From SSSZ01 sp036732025 (GTDB lineage: Bacteria > Pseudomonadota > Gammaproteobacteria > Burkholderiales > Rhodocyclaceae), in the NCBI GenBank assembly GCA_036732025.1, contig DAINDE010000011.1:1-64000 (forward strand): a DNA stretch of 64,000 nt, written 5' to 3'. This document shows positions 46,981-55,254 of the stretch, piece by piece. Position numbers and translations under genes: made by a program. The notes under the pieces were generated by a model. It saw only the letters and a list, made by a program, of their open reading frames with translations, was not told where the DNA came from and did no database searches. Position 1 is the first letter of the stretch. Each line of letters begins with the position of its first letter.

Positions 46981-47574
46981 TCAGAGCCCCGGCATCGGCG
47001 CAAAGCCCGGCAATTCCTTGATGCGCCCGATCCACTGCCGGATGTGCGGGTAGGTTTCGAGGGAGACGCCGCCCTCGGGCGCCAGGGCGACGTAGGGGAA
47101 GACCGCGCAGTCGGCGATGGTGGGCCGCTCCAGGGCCAGCCAGCGGTGCGCCGCCAGGTGAGCGTCGATGAGGGGGAGGATGCGGGCGGACCGCTTGAGG
47201 GTGTCGCCCTTGTCGAGGGGATAGCCGAACTTGTCCACCAGGCGGGCGGAGCCCGGGCCGTTCTGGATTTCGTTGGCGGCGGTGGAAAGCCATTGCATGA
47301 CCATGGCCAGGCCGGCCGGATCGCGGGGCAGCCAGCTTTCGCCGGCGTAGCGGGCGGCCAGGTAGACGAGGATGGCCTGGGAATCCCGCAGGACCAGGTC
47401 GCCATCCACGAGGATGGGGATCTCGCACCAGGGGTTGAGATCGCTGAGGGGCGGGCGCTTGTGTTCGCCGGCGAGGAAATCGACCGCGGCGATTTCCAGG
47501 GGAATGCCGGCCAGTGCCGTCAGGAGGCGGACCTTGTAGCAGTTGCCGGACAGGGCGAGATCGTAAAGTTTCAT
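46981..47574 (-). CDS. Glutathione S-transferase family protein
   Basis: A 197-residue protein with an N-terminal thioredoxin-fold GST domain (MKLYDLALSGNCYKVRLLTAL; the conserved cis-Pro in CEIPILVDGDLVLRDSQAILVYLA) and a helical C-terminal domain with the N-capping motif PTIADCAVFPY. The likely catalytic Ser/Cys region is SGNCYK. It is in a minus-strand pair with the FMN-barrel gene and divergent from a LysR regulator, suggesting a regulated detoxification unit. The substrate is unknown. Confidence 0.9.
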   Translation of the reverse strand: MKLYDLALSGNCYKVRLLTALAGIPLEIAAVDFLAGEHKRPPLSDLNPWCEIPILVDGDLVLRDSQAILVYLAARYAGESWLPRDPAGLAMVMQWLSTAANEIQNGPGSARLVDKFGYPLDKGDTLKRSARILPLIDAHLAAHRWLALERPTIADCAVFPYVALAPEGGVSLETYPHIRQWIGRIKELPGFAPMPGL

Positions 47575-47588
47575 GGCAGTCTCCGTGG

Positions 47589-48158
47589 CTAAGGGGTGGG
47601 TGCGGAAAGGTCGGGGATACCCAGGGCCGCCAGTTCGGCGGCACTGTAACGGGGGGTGATGTGCTGTGAGCAGTTCCAGTCGAAGGCGGCGACTTGCAGG
47701 ACCATGATCCGCTCGGCGCCGATGCCGCCGGCGGGGGCCGTGACGCCGGCCAGTTCCGGCGGCGCGTCGGCGGCGTCCCAGACGGTCATGTGGCCGAGGA
47801 TCTTCAGGCGCCGGCGGTGGGGGTAGTCCATCAGGATCAGGGCGGCGCGGTCGTTACCCTGCAGGTTGCCGGCGCTGACGTACTGGCGGTTGCCCCCGTA
47901 ATCGGGGAAGGCCAGGAGCCGGGGGGCGAGTACCCGCAGGAAGCCGGCGGGACCGCCACGGTGCTGGACGTGGGGCCAGCCGGTTTCGCTGACCGTGGCC
48001 AGATAGAAGCTGTCGCGGGCGGCGATGAAGGTGCTTTCCCGCGGACCCAGTTCGGGTTGCGGACTGCCCGAACCGGAAGGCATTTCGCTGCCGTTGTAGC
48101 GGCGCTGCAGGACGCGGACGGCCGGCGTGTAGGCGATTTCGGCAAAGTGTCTGGACAT
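47589..48158 (-). CDS. Pyridoxamine 5'-phosphate oxidase-like FMN-binding split-barrel protein
   Basis: A 189-residue protein with a flavin split-barrel core: FIAARDSFYLATVSETGWPHVQHRGGPAGFLRVL, then QYVSAGNLQGNDRAALILMDYPHRRRLKILG. These proteins bind FMN or F420 and often reduce small electrophiles. The ATG giving MSRHFAEIAYT is chosen; the frame is open 11 codons further upstream without a good ribosome site. It lies 14 bases upstream of the GST gene and divergent from the LysR gene. Confidence 0.85.
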   Translation of the reverse strand: MSRHFAEIAYTPAVRVLQRRYNGSEMPSGSGSPQPELGPRESTFIAARDSFYLATVSETGWPHVQHRGGPAGFLRVLAPRLLAFPDYGGNRQYVSAGNLQGNDRAALILMDYPHRRRLKILGHMTVWDAADAPPELAGVTAPAGGIGAERIMVLQVAAFDWNCSQHITPRYSAAELAALGIPDLSAPTP

Positions 48159-48267
48159 GGCGTTTCCTGGGGGGCGATACGTGGATGCCATGGTGATCGA
48201 TGCGGATATGGAGATAAATAGCTGCCGGAGAATTAAATTAATTCTATTTGCGGTTTAATATCCGTTC

Positions 48268-49248
48268 ATGGACAAGTTCAAGGCCATGGCCACCTTCGTG
48301 CGCATCGTGGAAACGGGCAGCCTGACCGCCGCCGCTGACAAGGCCGGCATGTCGCTGGCCGCCGTGGTGCGTTCCCTGGCGGCCCTGGAGCAGGGCCTGG
48401 GCGTGCGGCTGCTCAACCGCACCACCCGGCGCATGGCCCTGACCGAAGAGGGGCGCGAATATTTCGAACGCAGCCGTCGCCTCCTGGCGGAACTGGAAGA
48501 AACCGAAAGCCTGCTCACCGATCGCCGCCTGCGCCCGGCCGGCCGTCTGGCCATTACCGCCCCGGTCATGTTCGGCCGGCTGCACGTGGCGCCGGTGGTC
48601 ACCGACTTCCTTGCGGCCCATCCCGAAATGCGGGTGGAACTCCTGCTCTTGGACCGGGTGATCGACCTCATCGAAGAAGGGATCGACCTGGCCATCCGCA
48701 TCGCCCCCCTGCCGGATTCGACCCTGGTGGCGCTGCCCCTGGGAACGACGCGGCGGGTGGTGTGCGCCAGCCCGTCATACCTGGCGCGCCAGGGGGCGCC
48801 CCGGCACCCGGCAGAGCTGGGGAATCATCGGGTCATCCGCTTCACCGGCCTGGGCGAAGCCGCCGAATGGACCTTCACCCGGAGTGGCAAGAACTTGCGG
48901 GTGCCGGTGCACGACGTCCTCGCCACCAACCAGGTGGACGCAGCCCTGGAGGCTTGCCGCAAGGGCCTGGGATGCGGGCGCTTTCTCGCCTACCAGTGCC
49001 GGGAAGCCGAGGCCGCCGGCGAGCTGGTGCGCATCCTGCCGGAGTGGGAACCGGAAGCCGCGTTGGTCAGCCTGGTCTATCCCCACTCCCGCCTGCTTTC
49101 CAACCGGGTCCGCGCCTTTGTCGATTGGGCGGTGCCGCGCCTGCGGGAATGTCTCGGCCCGTCGGTCAGCGGGCCTGCCGCCGATGCCGGTCGACATTCC
49201 TCCCTCCCCGCTCGTGGCCTTCTCCTCAAAGAGAAGAACCAGGAATAA
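48268..49248 (+). CDS. LysR-family transcriptional regulator
   Basis: A 326-residue regulator with the standard N-terminal winged helix (FKAMATFVRIVETGSLTAAADKAGMSLAAVVRSLAALEQGLGVRLLNRTTRRMALT) and a periplasmic-binding-protein-like effector domain. It is divergent from the FMN-barrel/GST pair across a 109-base AT-rich region (including ATTAAATTAATTC), the usual place for LysR control of both directions. The tail after residue 300 is longer than typical. Confidence 0.92.
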   Translation: MDKFKAMATFVRIVETGSLTAAADKAGMSLAAVVRSLAALEQGLGVRLLNRTTRRMALTEEGREYFERSRRLLAELEETESLLTDRRLRPAGRLAITAPVMFGRLHVAPVVTDFLAAHPEMRVELLLLDRVIDLIEEGIDLAIRIAPLPDSTLVALPLGTTRRVVCASPSYLARQGAPRHPAELGNHRVIRFTGLGEAAEWTFTRSGKNLRVPVHDVLATNQVDAALEACRKGLGCGRFLAYQCREAEAAGELVRILPEWEPEAALVSLVYPHSRLLSNRVRAFVDWAVPRLRECLGPSVSGPAADAGRHSSLPARGLLLKEKNQE

Positions 49249-49296
49249 CCCTCCCGGCTCGTCGAAGGGCTCATCCCGCCTTTGGCCAAACTCGGG

Positions 49297-49653
49297 TCAA
49301 CGATCTGCCGAAATGGGCTCTTGCACCAGGGCGTCGGTCTTGGCGGCCATGATGAAGTCGTTGGCGTGCAACCCGTCGATCTTGTGGGTCCACCAGGTGA
49401 TTTTCACCCAGCCCCAGCCGAAGGCCACGTCCGGGTGATGTCCCTGGCTCTCGGCCAGGGCGCCGACCCGGTTCACGAATGCGAGGGCCGCCTTGAAGTC
49501 GGCGAACTTGAAGCTGCGCTCGATGCGCCGGCCATCGCCGAGGAGTTCCCAGGCGGGGGCCTGGGCCAGATAGGCTTCGGCTTCGGCGCGGGTGAGGGGA
49601 GGAATGCCGCCCCGGCAGGGCGTGCAGGTCAGGTCGCAGAGGTTTTCGGGCAT
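49297..49653 (-). CDS. phhB: Pterin-4-alpha-carbinolamine dehydratase
   Basis: A 118-residue protein with the PCD signature HHPDVAFGWGWVKITWWTHKIDGLHANDFIMAAKTD (shown here in pieces: HHPDVAFGWGWVK, THKIDGLHANDF); the paired histidines form the active site. It recycles tetrahydropterin after aromatic amino-acid hydroxylation and can act as a coactivator (DCoH). The start is set by GAGGAGG before the second ATG. N-terminal cysteines (CDLTCTPC) are common in bacterial members. A degenerate half REP core (TCGTCGAAGGGCTCA) lies just downstream at about 49259-49273. Confidence 0.92.
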   Translation of the reverse strand: MPENLCDLTCTPCRGGIPPLTRAEAEAYLAQAPAWELLGDGRRIERSFKFADFKAALAFVNRVGALAESQGHHPDVAFGWGWVKITWWTHKIDGLHANDFIMAAKTDALVQEPISADR

Positions 49654-49773
49654 GGCATGCCTCCTCACGGTTGAGGAAAGGAACGATCAAGATCCGGCAT
49701 CCATGAGACAGGCGCGGGCGATGGGCCGTTCCCCCCGCCATCAAAACCTCCGGGGGATGGGCGCGCCGGATGG

Positions 49774-50298
49774 TCAGCGCTTGGCCAGGGTGGCCGACGC
49801 GTCGTCGCCAGCCGCGTAATCGGCGCTGGTCGCCGCCATGGCGACTTGGTGCGGCACCGGCCGGCCCTCGGCCAGGGCGGTGAGGATGGCGTGGGTGTGG
49901 GCGGCCCGGTGGGCGGCCAGGCCGGCGTGGGTGTAGCCCTGCAGGGCGACGCCGGGGGGCAGCACGGTGCCCCCCCGCACCGCGGCGGCGGCGAGGATGA
50001 GGGGCGTGGACAGCCCCCGGCCCTGGTGTTCGCGCCGGAGCCAGAGGTAGGAGCCGGCATAGAAGCCGACGATGACGCCGCCGAGGAAGAGGGCGGTGGT
50101 GCCGAGATCGGCGGTGTGGCGAAGGGAATAGTCCCGGTGGCGGCCTTCGCCGGCGGGGGCGGCGGGCTGCCAGGTTTCGCCGGCCAGGTCGGCGAGGATG
50201 GCGGCGGCATCCCCGTCGGTGACCCGCAGGGTGTCCGACGGGTGGGCGATGCCGGGGCCGGCGAAGGCGGCGAAGGTTCTCTGCCAGGGGGCGGTCAT
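49774..50298 (-). CDS. Hypothetical protein divergent from iscA-nifUS
   Basis: A 174-residue protein. The central part has a hydrophobic strand GTTALFLGGVIVGFYAGSYLWL followed by RREHQGRGLSTPLILAAAAVRGG and LPPGVALQGYTHAGLAAHRAAHTHAI. The RREHQGRGLST stretch resembles the acetyl-CoA loop of GNAT acetyltransferases, so a distant GNAT-like fold is possible. I do not recognise the family. It is divergent from the NifA-controlled iscA-nifUS operon; no sigma-54 promoter with correct spacing faces it. Confidence 0.6.
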   Translation of the reverse strand: MTAPWQRTFAAFAGPGIAHPSDTLRVTDGDAAAILADLAGETWQPAAPAGEGRHRDYSLRHTADLGTTALFLGGVIVGFYAGSYLWLRREHQGRGLSTPLILAAAAVRGGTVLPPGVALQGYTHAGLAAHRAAHTHAILTALAEGRPVPHQVAMAATSADYAAGDDASATLAKR

Positions 50299-50489
50299 GA
50301 TCGTTATGTGTTGCGGTCTTTTGCCAGGAAGGAAGCACGGACCGTACCCGCCTCCTGCGGGGATGGCCGGTGGGCGGCCATCCTGCCGGGGCGGGGGGCG
50401 GAGGATGCCGTGGAATGGGCGTCCTGGCAAGGGGTTGAGTGTGCCGCCTGGGCGGAAGTTCCCGGCGGGGAGGCCCCCATCCAGGGCGT

Positions 50490-50505
50490 TGTCGCAAACC
50501 CGACA
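50490..50505 (+). promoter_or_regulatory. NifA upstream activator site (iscA-nifUS)
   Basis: TGTCGCAAACCCGACA, an exact TGT-N10-ACA, 67 bases before the -24 element. The core is one base different from the ferredoxin-operon site read toward its promoter. The 323-base intergenic region otherwise holds only the sigma-54 promoter and leader. Confidence 0.86.
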
Positions 50506-50572
50506 AAGCGTCGGTTTTATAGATGACTTTCTAAGCCATTGAAATCTATCGGTTTGCGGACGGGGTTTGCCG

Positions 50573-50588
50573 TGGCACGGCCCTTGCA
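50573..50588 (+). promoter_or_regulatory. Sigma-54 promoter of iscA-nifUS
   Basis: TGGCACGGCCCTTGCA matches the sigma-54 consensus TGGCAC-N5-TTGCA at every fixed position. It lies 33 bases upstream of the iscA-like start codon. Confidence 0.93.
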
Positions 50589-50621
50589 GGAAGGCAGCCA
50601 TCAACCCTTCGGAGAACTGCC

Positions 50622-50945
50622 ATGATCAATCTCACCCCCGCTGCCGTGAAAGCCGTCCAACGCTTCATCCGCGGTTCCGAAACGCCGGTGGCCGGCCTGC
50701 GCCTGATGATCTCCGGCGGCGGCTGCTCGGGTCTCCAGTACGGCATGAAGCTGGAAGCCGAGAAGGCCGAGGACGACTGGGAACTGGAAGTCGAAGGCGT
50801 CAAGCTGCTGGTGGATCCGATGACCATGCCGATGATCGACAACGTCACCATCGATTTCGTGGACACCCTGACCCACACCGGGTTCAAGTTCGACAACCCC
50901 AACGCCTCGGCCCAGTGTTCCTGCGGCCAGTCCTTCTCGGTCTAA
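50622..50945 (+). CDS. IscA/HesB-type Fe-S carrier of the nif operon
   Basis: A 107-residue A-type carrier. Three ligand cysteines: one in SGGGCSGLQYG and the pair in AQCSCGQSF. Such nif-linked IscA proteins pass Fe-S clusters from NifU to apoproteins. Its ATG follows GGAG. It is followed 12 bases later by nifU. Confidence 0.93.
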   Translation: MINLTPAAVKAVQRFIRGSETPVAGLRLMISGGGCSGLQYGMKLEAEKAEDDWELEVEGVKLLVDPMTMPMIDNVTIDFVDTLTHTGFKFDNPNASAQCSCGQSFSV

Positions 50946-50957
50946 GGAGAACGCATC

Positions 50958-51854
50958 ATGTGGGAATATTCCGACAAGGTCCGCGAACACTTCTTCAACC
51001 CGCGCAACTCCGGCCCCCTGGAAGAGGCCAACGGCATCGGCGATGTGGGTTCCATCCAGTGCGGCGACGCGCTCCGCCTCATGCTCAAGGTGAACCCGGA
51101 GACCGAGGTCATCGAGGACGCCCATTTCCAGACCTTCGGCTGCGGTTCGGCCATTGCTTCCTCCTCGGCGTTGACCGAGATCATCAAGGGCATGACCCTC
51201 GATGAAGCCCTCAAGGTCAGCAACCAGGATATCGCCGACTACCTGGACGGCCTGCCGCCGGAAAAGATGCACTGCTCCGTCATGGGCCGCGAGGCCCTGC
51301 AGGCGGCGGTGGCCAACTACCGCGGCGAGGAGTGGTCCGACGACCACGAGGAAGGCGCCCTCATCTGCAAGTGCTTCGCCATCGACGCCGTGATGATCGA
51401 GGACGTGGTCACCGCCAACAACCTCAACACCGTCGAGGAAGTGACCTTCTACACCAAGGCCGGCGGCGGCTGCGCCTCCTGCCACGAGGGCATCGAGGAG
51501 ATCCTGGCCAAGGTCAAGGCCTCCCGCGCCGGCCCCGGCGAGGTGTCGCCCCCGCCCGCCTGCCCGGCCACGCCGGAAGCGCCGAAGCCCCCCGCCAAGA
51601 AGCTTTCCATCGTCGAGAAGATCAAGCTCATCGAGGAAGTCCTGGAGTCGGTGCGTCCCATGCTGCAGCGGGACCACGGCGACGTGGAACTGGCCGATGT
51701 CCAGGGCAAGAAGATCTACGTGCACCTCAAGGGCGCCTGCTCCGGCTGCATGATGGAAGCAGCCACCCTGGGCGGCATCCAGCAGAAGATGATCGAGGCC
51801 CTGGGCGAGCTGGTGCAGGTGCTGCCGGCCAGCCACATGCCCGTCGAGGCCTGA
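50958..51854 (+). CDS. nifU: Fe-S cluster scaffold NifU
   Basis: A 298-residue three-domain scaffold. The IscU-like N-domain has Cys35, Cys62 and Cys106 (GSIQCGD, FGCGSAIASSSALTE, KMHCSVMG). The central domain binds a permanent [2Fe-2S] (ICKCFAID, GGGCASCHEGI). A proline-rich linker leads to the C-terminal Nfu domain (KGACSGCMMEAATLGG). NifU builds clusters with sulfur from NifS for nitrogenase components. Confidence 0.97.
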   Translation: MWEYSDKVREHFFNPRNSGPLEEANGIGDVGSIQCGDALRLMLKVNPETEVIEDAHFQTFGCGSAIASSSALTEIIKGMTLDEALKVSNQDIADYLDGLPPEKMHCSVMGREALQAAVANYRGEEWSDDHEEGALICKCFAIDAVMIEDVVTANNLNTVEEVTFYTKAGGGCASCHEGIEEILAKVKASRAGPGEVSPPPACPATPEAPKPPAKKLSIVEKIKLIEEVLESVRPMLQRDHGDVELADVQGKKIYVHLKGACSGCMMEAATLGGIQQKMIEALGELVQVLPASHMPVEA

Positions 51855-51869
51855 CATGTCCCCGGCGAG

Positions 51870-51900
51870 CCGCCCTTCGACAAGCTCAGGGCGAACGGTC
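51870..51900. repeat. REP-like half element, copy 4 (nifU-nifS gap)
   Basis: CGCCCTTCGACAAGCTCAGG followed by GCGAACGG is one arm of the palindrome found in the other three copies, with little of the second arm. It occupies a 104-base gap between nifU and nifS, which are otherwise close in most nif clusters. Confidence 0.8.
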
Positions 51901-51958
51901 GGTCACGCCGGATTCTAATTTCACGCCCCATACCCCACAGAGACCCGAGGACCGCGCC

Positions 51959-53182
51959 ATGGACCTGAAACCCATCTACCTGGACAACAACGCCACGACG
52001 CGGGTCGATCCCGCCGTGGTCGAAGCCATGCTGCCGTTCTTCACGGAGCATTTCGGCAACGCCTCTTCCATCCATGCCTTCGGCAGCGAGGTGGGCAAGG
52101 CCCTCAAGAAGGCCCGCGGCCAGGTGCAGGCGCTGCTGGGCGCCGAGCATGATTCGGAGATCATCTTCACCTCCTGCGGCACCGAGTCCGACTCCACCGC
52201 CATCCTCTCCGCCTTGAAGGCCCAGCCCGAGCGCAACACGGTGATCACCACCGTCGTCGAGCACCCGGCCATCCTCACCCTGTGCGACTGGCTGGAGAAG
52301 GAGGGCTACATCGTCCACAAGCTCAAGGTGGACAAGAAGGGCCGCCTGGACATGGACGAGTACAAGTCCCTGCTCCACGACCGGGTCGCCGTCGTCTCCG
52401 CCATGTGGGCCAACAACGAGACGGGGACCATCTTCCCCGTCGAGGAAATGGCCGCCCTGGCCGCCGAGAAGGGCATCATGTTCCATACCGACGCGGTGCA
52501 GGCGGTGGGCAAGATCCCCATCGACCTCAAGAACAGCAAGATCGACATGCTGTCGCTGTCGGGCCACAAACTGCATGCCCCCAAGGGCATCGGTGTCCTC
52601 TACCTGCGCCGCGGCTGCCGCTTCCGTCCGCTGCTGCGGGGCGGCCACCAGGAGCGGGGCCGCCGCGCCGGCACCGAGAACTCGGCGTCCATCGTCGGCC
52701 TCGGCAAGGCCTGCGAACTGGCCCTGGAACACATGGCGGCGGAGAACAGCACGGTGAAGGCGCTGCGCGACAAGCTGGAAAAGGGCATCCTCAGCCAGGT
52801 CACCCACTGCTTCGCCACCGGCGATGCGGGCGTCGGCGGCAACCGCCTGCCCAACACCAGCAACATCGCCTTCGAGTACATCGAGGGCGAGGCCATCCTG
52901 TTGCTGCTGAACAAGCTGGGCATCGCCTGCAGCTCGGGTTCCGCCTGCACCTCGGGCAGCCTGGAACCCTCCCACGTCATGCGGGCCATGGGCATCCCCT
53001 ACACGGCGGCCCACGGCACCATCCGCTTCTCCCTCTCCCGCTACAACACGGAAGAGGAAGTGGATCGCGTCATCGCCGCCGTGCCCGGCATCGTCGCCCA
53101 GTTGCGCAAGCTCTCCCCCTACTGGAGCGACAAGGGTCCGGTGGCCTCGCCGGAGGAAGCCTTCGCCCCCACCTACGCCTGA
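51959..53182 (+). CDS. nifS: Cysteine desulfurase NifS
   Basis: A 407-residue PLP enzyme of class V aminotransferase fold. It starts MDLKPIYLDNNATTRVDP; Lys204 in LSGHKLHAPKG is the PLP lysine and Cys324 in IACSSGSACTSG carries the persulfide. It supplies sulfur to NifU. The ATG chosen gives the family start. A strong terminator follows the gene, closing the iscA-nifU-nifS operon. No nifV follows. Confidence 0.97.
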   Translation: MDLKPIYLDNNATTRVDPAVVEAMLPFFTEHFGNASSIHAFGSEVGKALKKARGQVQALLGAEHDSEIIFTSCGTESDSTAILSALKAQPERNTVITTVVEHPAILTLCDWLEKEGYIVHKLKVDKKGRLDMDEYKSLLHDRVAVVSAMWANNETGTIFPVEEMAALAAEKGIMFHTDAVQAVGKIPIDLKNSKIDMLSLSGHKLHAPKGIGVLYLRRGCRFRPLLRGGHQERGRRAGTENSASIVGLGKACELALEHMAAENSTVKALRDKLEKGILSQVTHCFATGDAGVGGNRLPNTSNIAFEYIEGEAILLLLNKLGIACSSGSACTSGSLEPSHVMRAMGIPYTAAHGTIRFSLSRYNTEEEVDRVIAAVPGIVAQLRKLSPYWSDKGPVASPEEAFAPTYA

Positions 53183-53230
53183 GCGGCGCACCGTTTCATC
53201 AGCAGTCTCTCTCTGCAGTAACCTCGGTTC

Positions 53231-53261
53231 GGCCCCGGTTCTCCCACCGGGGCCTTTTTTT
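53231..53261 (+). terminator. Rho-independent terminator after nifS
   Basis: GGCCCCGG-TTCTCCCA-CCGGGGCC is a perfect eight-pair stem directly followed by TTTTTTT. Confidence 0.95.
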
Positions 53262-53330
53262 GCCGGCGGAAATAGGCTCTACAATGAAAGCGTCCCCGGC
53301 CGCCGGCCGGATGCCCTGGAGAGCGCCACG

Positions 53331-53891
53331 ATGCCGAACCCATACCGCCTGTCGATCGTAGCCTGCATCGCCCTGCTGGCCCTGCCGGCATGGGCCTGGG
53401 AAATGGCCGGGAGCAAGGCTCTCACCGCCCACACCCGCGACGGCCGGGCCATCCCCCTCGGGACCGTCGAGTTCGCGCCGGCCAAGGACGGGCGCACCGG
53501 CTTCACCCTGCACCTGGACCACGGCCGCTTCAAGGATTTCTTCCTGTCGATGAAGGAATTCAAGTGCCTGGAGGGGAGCGAGGAAATCGTCTGCCACGTC
53601 CCTTATCCCTACCGCAACCCGGGTACGGTGACTCCGGCGGACCTGGTCTGGCTGGAGCATTCGCTCCTGTTTCTCTACAAGCTGCCCAGCGATTACGGCG
53701 CCCGCCTGTGGAACGGCCTTTACTACCGCCTGCGCCTGACCGACGAGGGCCTCGTCGGCACGCCCCAGGCGGTGGATCTCAACGCCATTTCGGCGCCGCC
53801 GGCCGATCCCGGCGTGCCTCCCTTCGGCCCCGGCGAACGCAGCGACATTCCGGCCGGCGCCCGCTGGATCGAGCGCCTGACCATTCGCTGA
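53331..53891 (+). CDS. Hypothetical exported protein
   Basis: A 186-residue protein with a signal peptide (MPNPYRLSIVACIALLALPAWA, cleavage after AWA). The mature part is beta-rich with aromatic clusters (GFTLHLDHGRFKDFFLSMKEFKC, CHVPYPYRNPG, LWNGLYYRLRLTD) and two cysteines that could form a disulfide. I do not recognise a family. It stands alone between the nifS terminator and a convergent phasin gene. Confidence 0.75.
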   Translation: MPNPYRLSIVACIALLALPAWAWEMAGSKALTAHTRDGRAIPLGTVEFAPAKDGRTGFTLHLDHGRFKDFFLSMKEFKCLEGSEEIVCHVPYPYRNPGTVTPADLVWLEHSLLFLYKLPSDYGARLWNGLYYRLRLTDEGLVGTPQAVDLNAISAPPADPGVPPFGPGERSDIPAGARWIERLTIR

Positions 53892-53903
53892 CCGCCGCCT
53901 GCC

Positions 53904-54416
53904 TCAGGCGCGCTTGCGCGCCCGGGCCGCCGGCGTGGGAGCGACCGCCTCGGCGATGAGGCGGGCTTCCTTTTCCGCCACCTCGATGGTCTGGGTGGCG
54001 ACTTCGCTCATTTCGTGGATGGTGTTTTCGGCGCTGTCCAGGCTGGTGCGGAGGGCGTCGAAGGCGACGGCGCTTTCCCAGGGGGACCAGTCGGCGGCCC
54101 GCGTCAGGATGCCGCGCACGACCTCGTCGAAGCGCCGCACCTGGGCGTCACCGGCGGCGATGAGGGCGGCGTGGGTGTCGCAGGCGATCTCGTAGGCCTG
54201 TTCCAGGAGGTGGGTGGAGGCGCCGCCGGACAATTCCAGCCACCGGGCCGGCTGCTCCAGGCCGCGGTCGCCCAGGCTCAGCGCCTGGCGGCCGGACTCC
54301 ATGACCAGGGCGGTGTAGCGCTCGCCCGCCTGGACCAGGATGCCGGTGACTTCCAGCACGCCCGCCAGGGCGGCGGCGCGGTTGGCGAAAAGGGTGGAGG
54401 AGAGATAGGGGATCAT
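53904..54416 (-). CDS. Phasin-family protein
   Basis: A 170-residue, almost entirely helical protein with phasin-like heptads (LEQAYEIACDTHAALIAAGDAQVRRFDEVVRGIL, AENTIHEMSEVATQTIEVAEKEARLIAEA) and a basic C-terminal tail. Phasins coat polyhydroxyalkanoate granules. The closest named domain is the phasin domain, but such helical proteins are easy to over-assign. It lies downstream of rpiA on the same strand with a 58-base gap. Confidence 0.65.
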   Translation of the reverse strand: MIPYLSSTLFANRAAALAGVLEVTGILVQAGERYTALVMESGRQALSLGDRGLEQPARWLELSGGASTHLLEQAYEIACDTHAALIAAGDAQVRRFDEVVRGILTRAADWSPWESAVAFDALRTSLDSAENTIHEMSEVATQTIEVAEKEARLIAEAVAPTPAARARKRA

Positions 54417-54474
54417 GGCGGAAAGGCCCTTCGATGGTGGCGCCAGTCTAGGCGGGAAAGGTTGCAGGAAGGTT

Positions 54475-55143
54475 TCAGCCGAAGCGCCTGACGCCCTCGG
54501 CGGTGCCCAGCAGCAGCACGTTGGCCGGGCGCACGGCGAAAAGGCCGTTGGTGACGACGCCGGTGATCTGGTTGATCTGCTGTTCGAGGCCGACGGGGTC
54601 GGTGATGGCCAGGCCCTTCACGTCGAGGATGAGGTTGCCGTTGTCGGTGACGAAGCCTTCCCGCAGTACCGGCGTGCCCCCCAGCCGGGCAAGTTCCCGG
54701 GCGACGTGGGCGCGGGCCATGGGGATCACCTCCACCGGCAGGGGGAACTTGCCCATCACCTCCACCCGCTTGGAAGCATCGGCGATGCAGACGAAACGCC
54801 GGGCCACGGCGGCGACGATCTTCTCGCGGGTGAGTGCGCCGCCGCCGCCCTTGATCATGTGCATGCCGTGGTCGATCTCGTCGGCGCCATCCACGTAGAG
54901 GGGGATGTCGTCCACATCGTTGAGGTCGAGTACCGGGAAGCCGTGCCCTTCCAGGCGCTTGCGGGTGGCCTCGGAACTGGCGACGGCGCCCTTGTAGCGT
55001 CCCCGGAGGGGCGCCAGGGCGTCGATGAAGAAATTGGCGGTGGAGCCGGTGCCGACGCCGATGATGCTGCCGGCGGGGGCCTCTTCGGCCACGAGGTCGG
55101 CGGCGGCCTGGGCCACGGCCTGCTTGAGTTCGTCCTGGGTCAT
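54475..55143 (-). CDS. rpiA: Ribose-5-phosphate isomerase A
   Basis: A 222-residue enzyme with the RpiA motifs GVGTGSTANFFIDAL, ASSEATRKRLE, LYVDGADEIDHGMHMIKGGGGALTREKI and TDNGNLILDV. It interconverts ribose-5-phosphate and ribulose-5-phosphate in the pentose-phosphate pathway. The length and motif order are standard. Confidence 0.97.
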   Translation of the reverse strand: MTQDELKQAVAQAAADLVAEEAPAGSIIGVGTGSTANFFIDALAPLRGRYKGAVASSEATRKRLEGHGFPVLDLNDVDDIPLYVDGADEIDHGMHMIKGGGGALTREKIVAAVARRFVCIADASKRVEVMGKFPLPVEVIPMARAHVARELARLGGTPVLREGFVTDNGNLILDVKGLAITDPVGLEQQINQITGVVTNGLFAVRPANVLLLGTAEGVRRFG

Positions 55144-55254
55144 GAGGGGATTCCTGAAGGGAGGGGGTCGCCGCTATTCTACCTTCACAAAAGTTTAACC
55201 TTTCTTTGCCCCTGAATCGCTAAACTGTATATACCGTTTTCTAGAGAGGAAGCC

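Noticed and set aside
50310..50340. Possible sigma-54 promoter facing the unknown gene at 49774-50298 (TGGCAAAAGACCGCAA on the minus strand).
   Set aside because: The GG-GC spacing is nine bases instead of the invariant ten.
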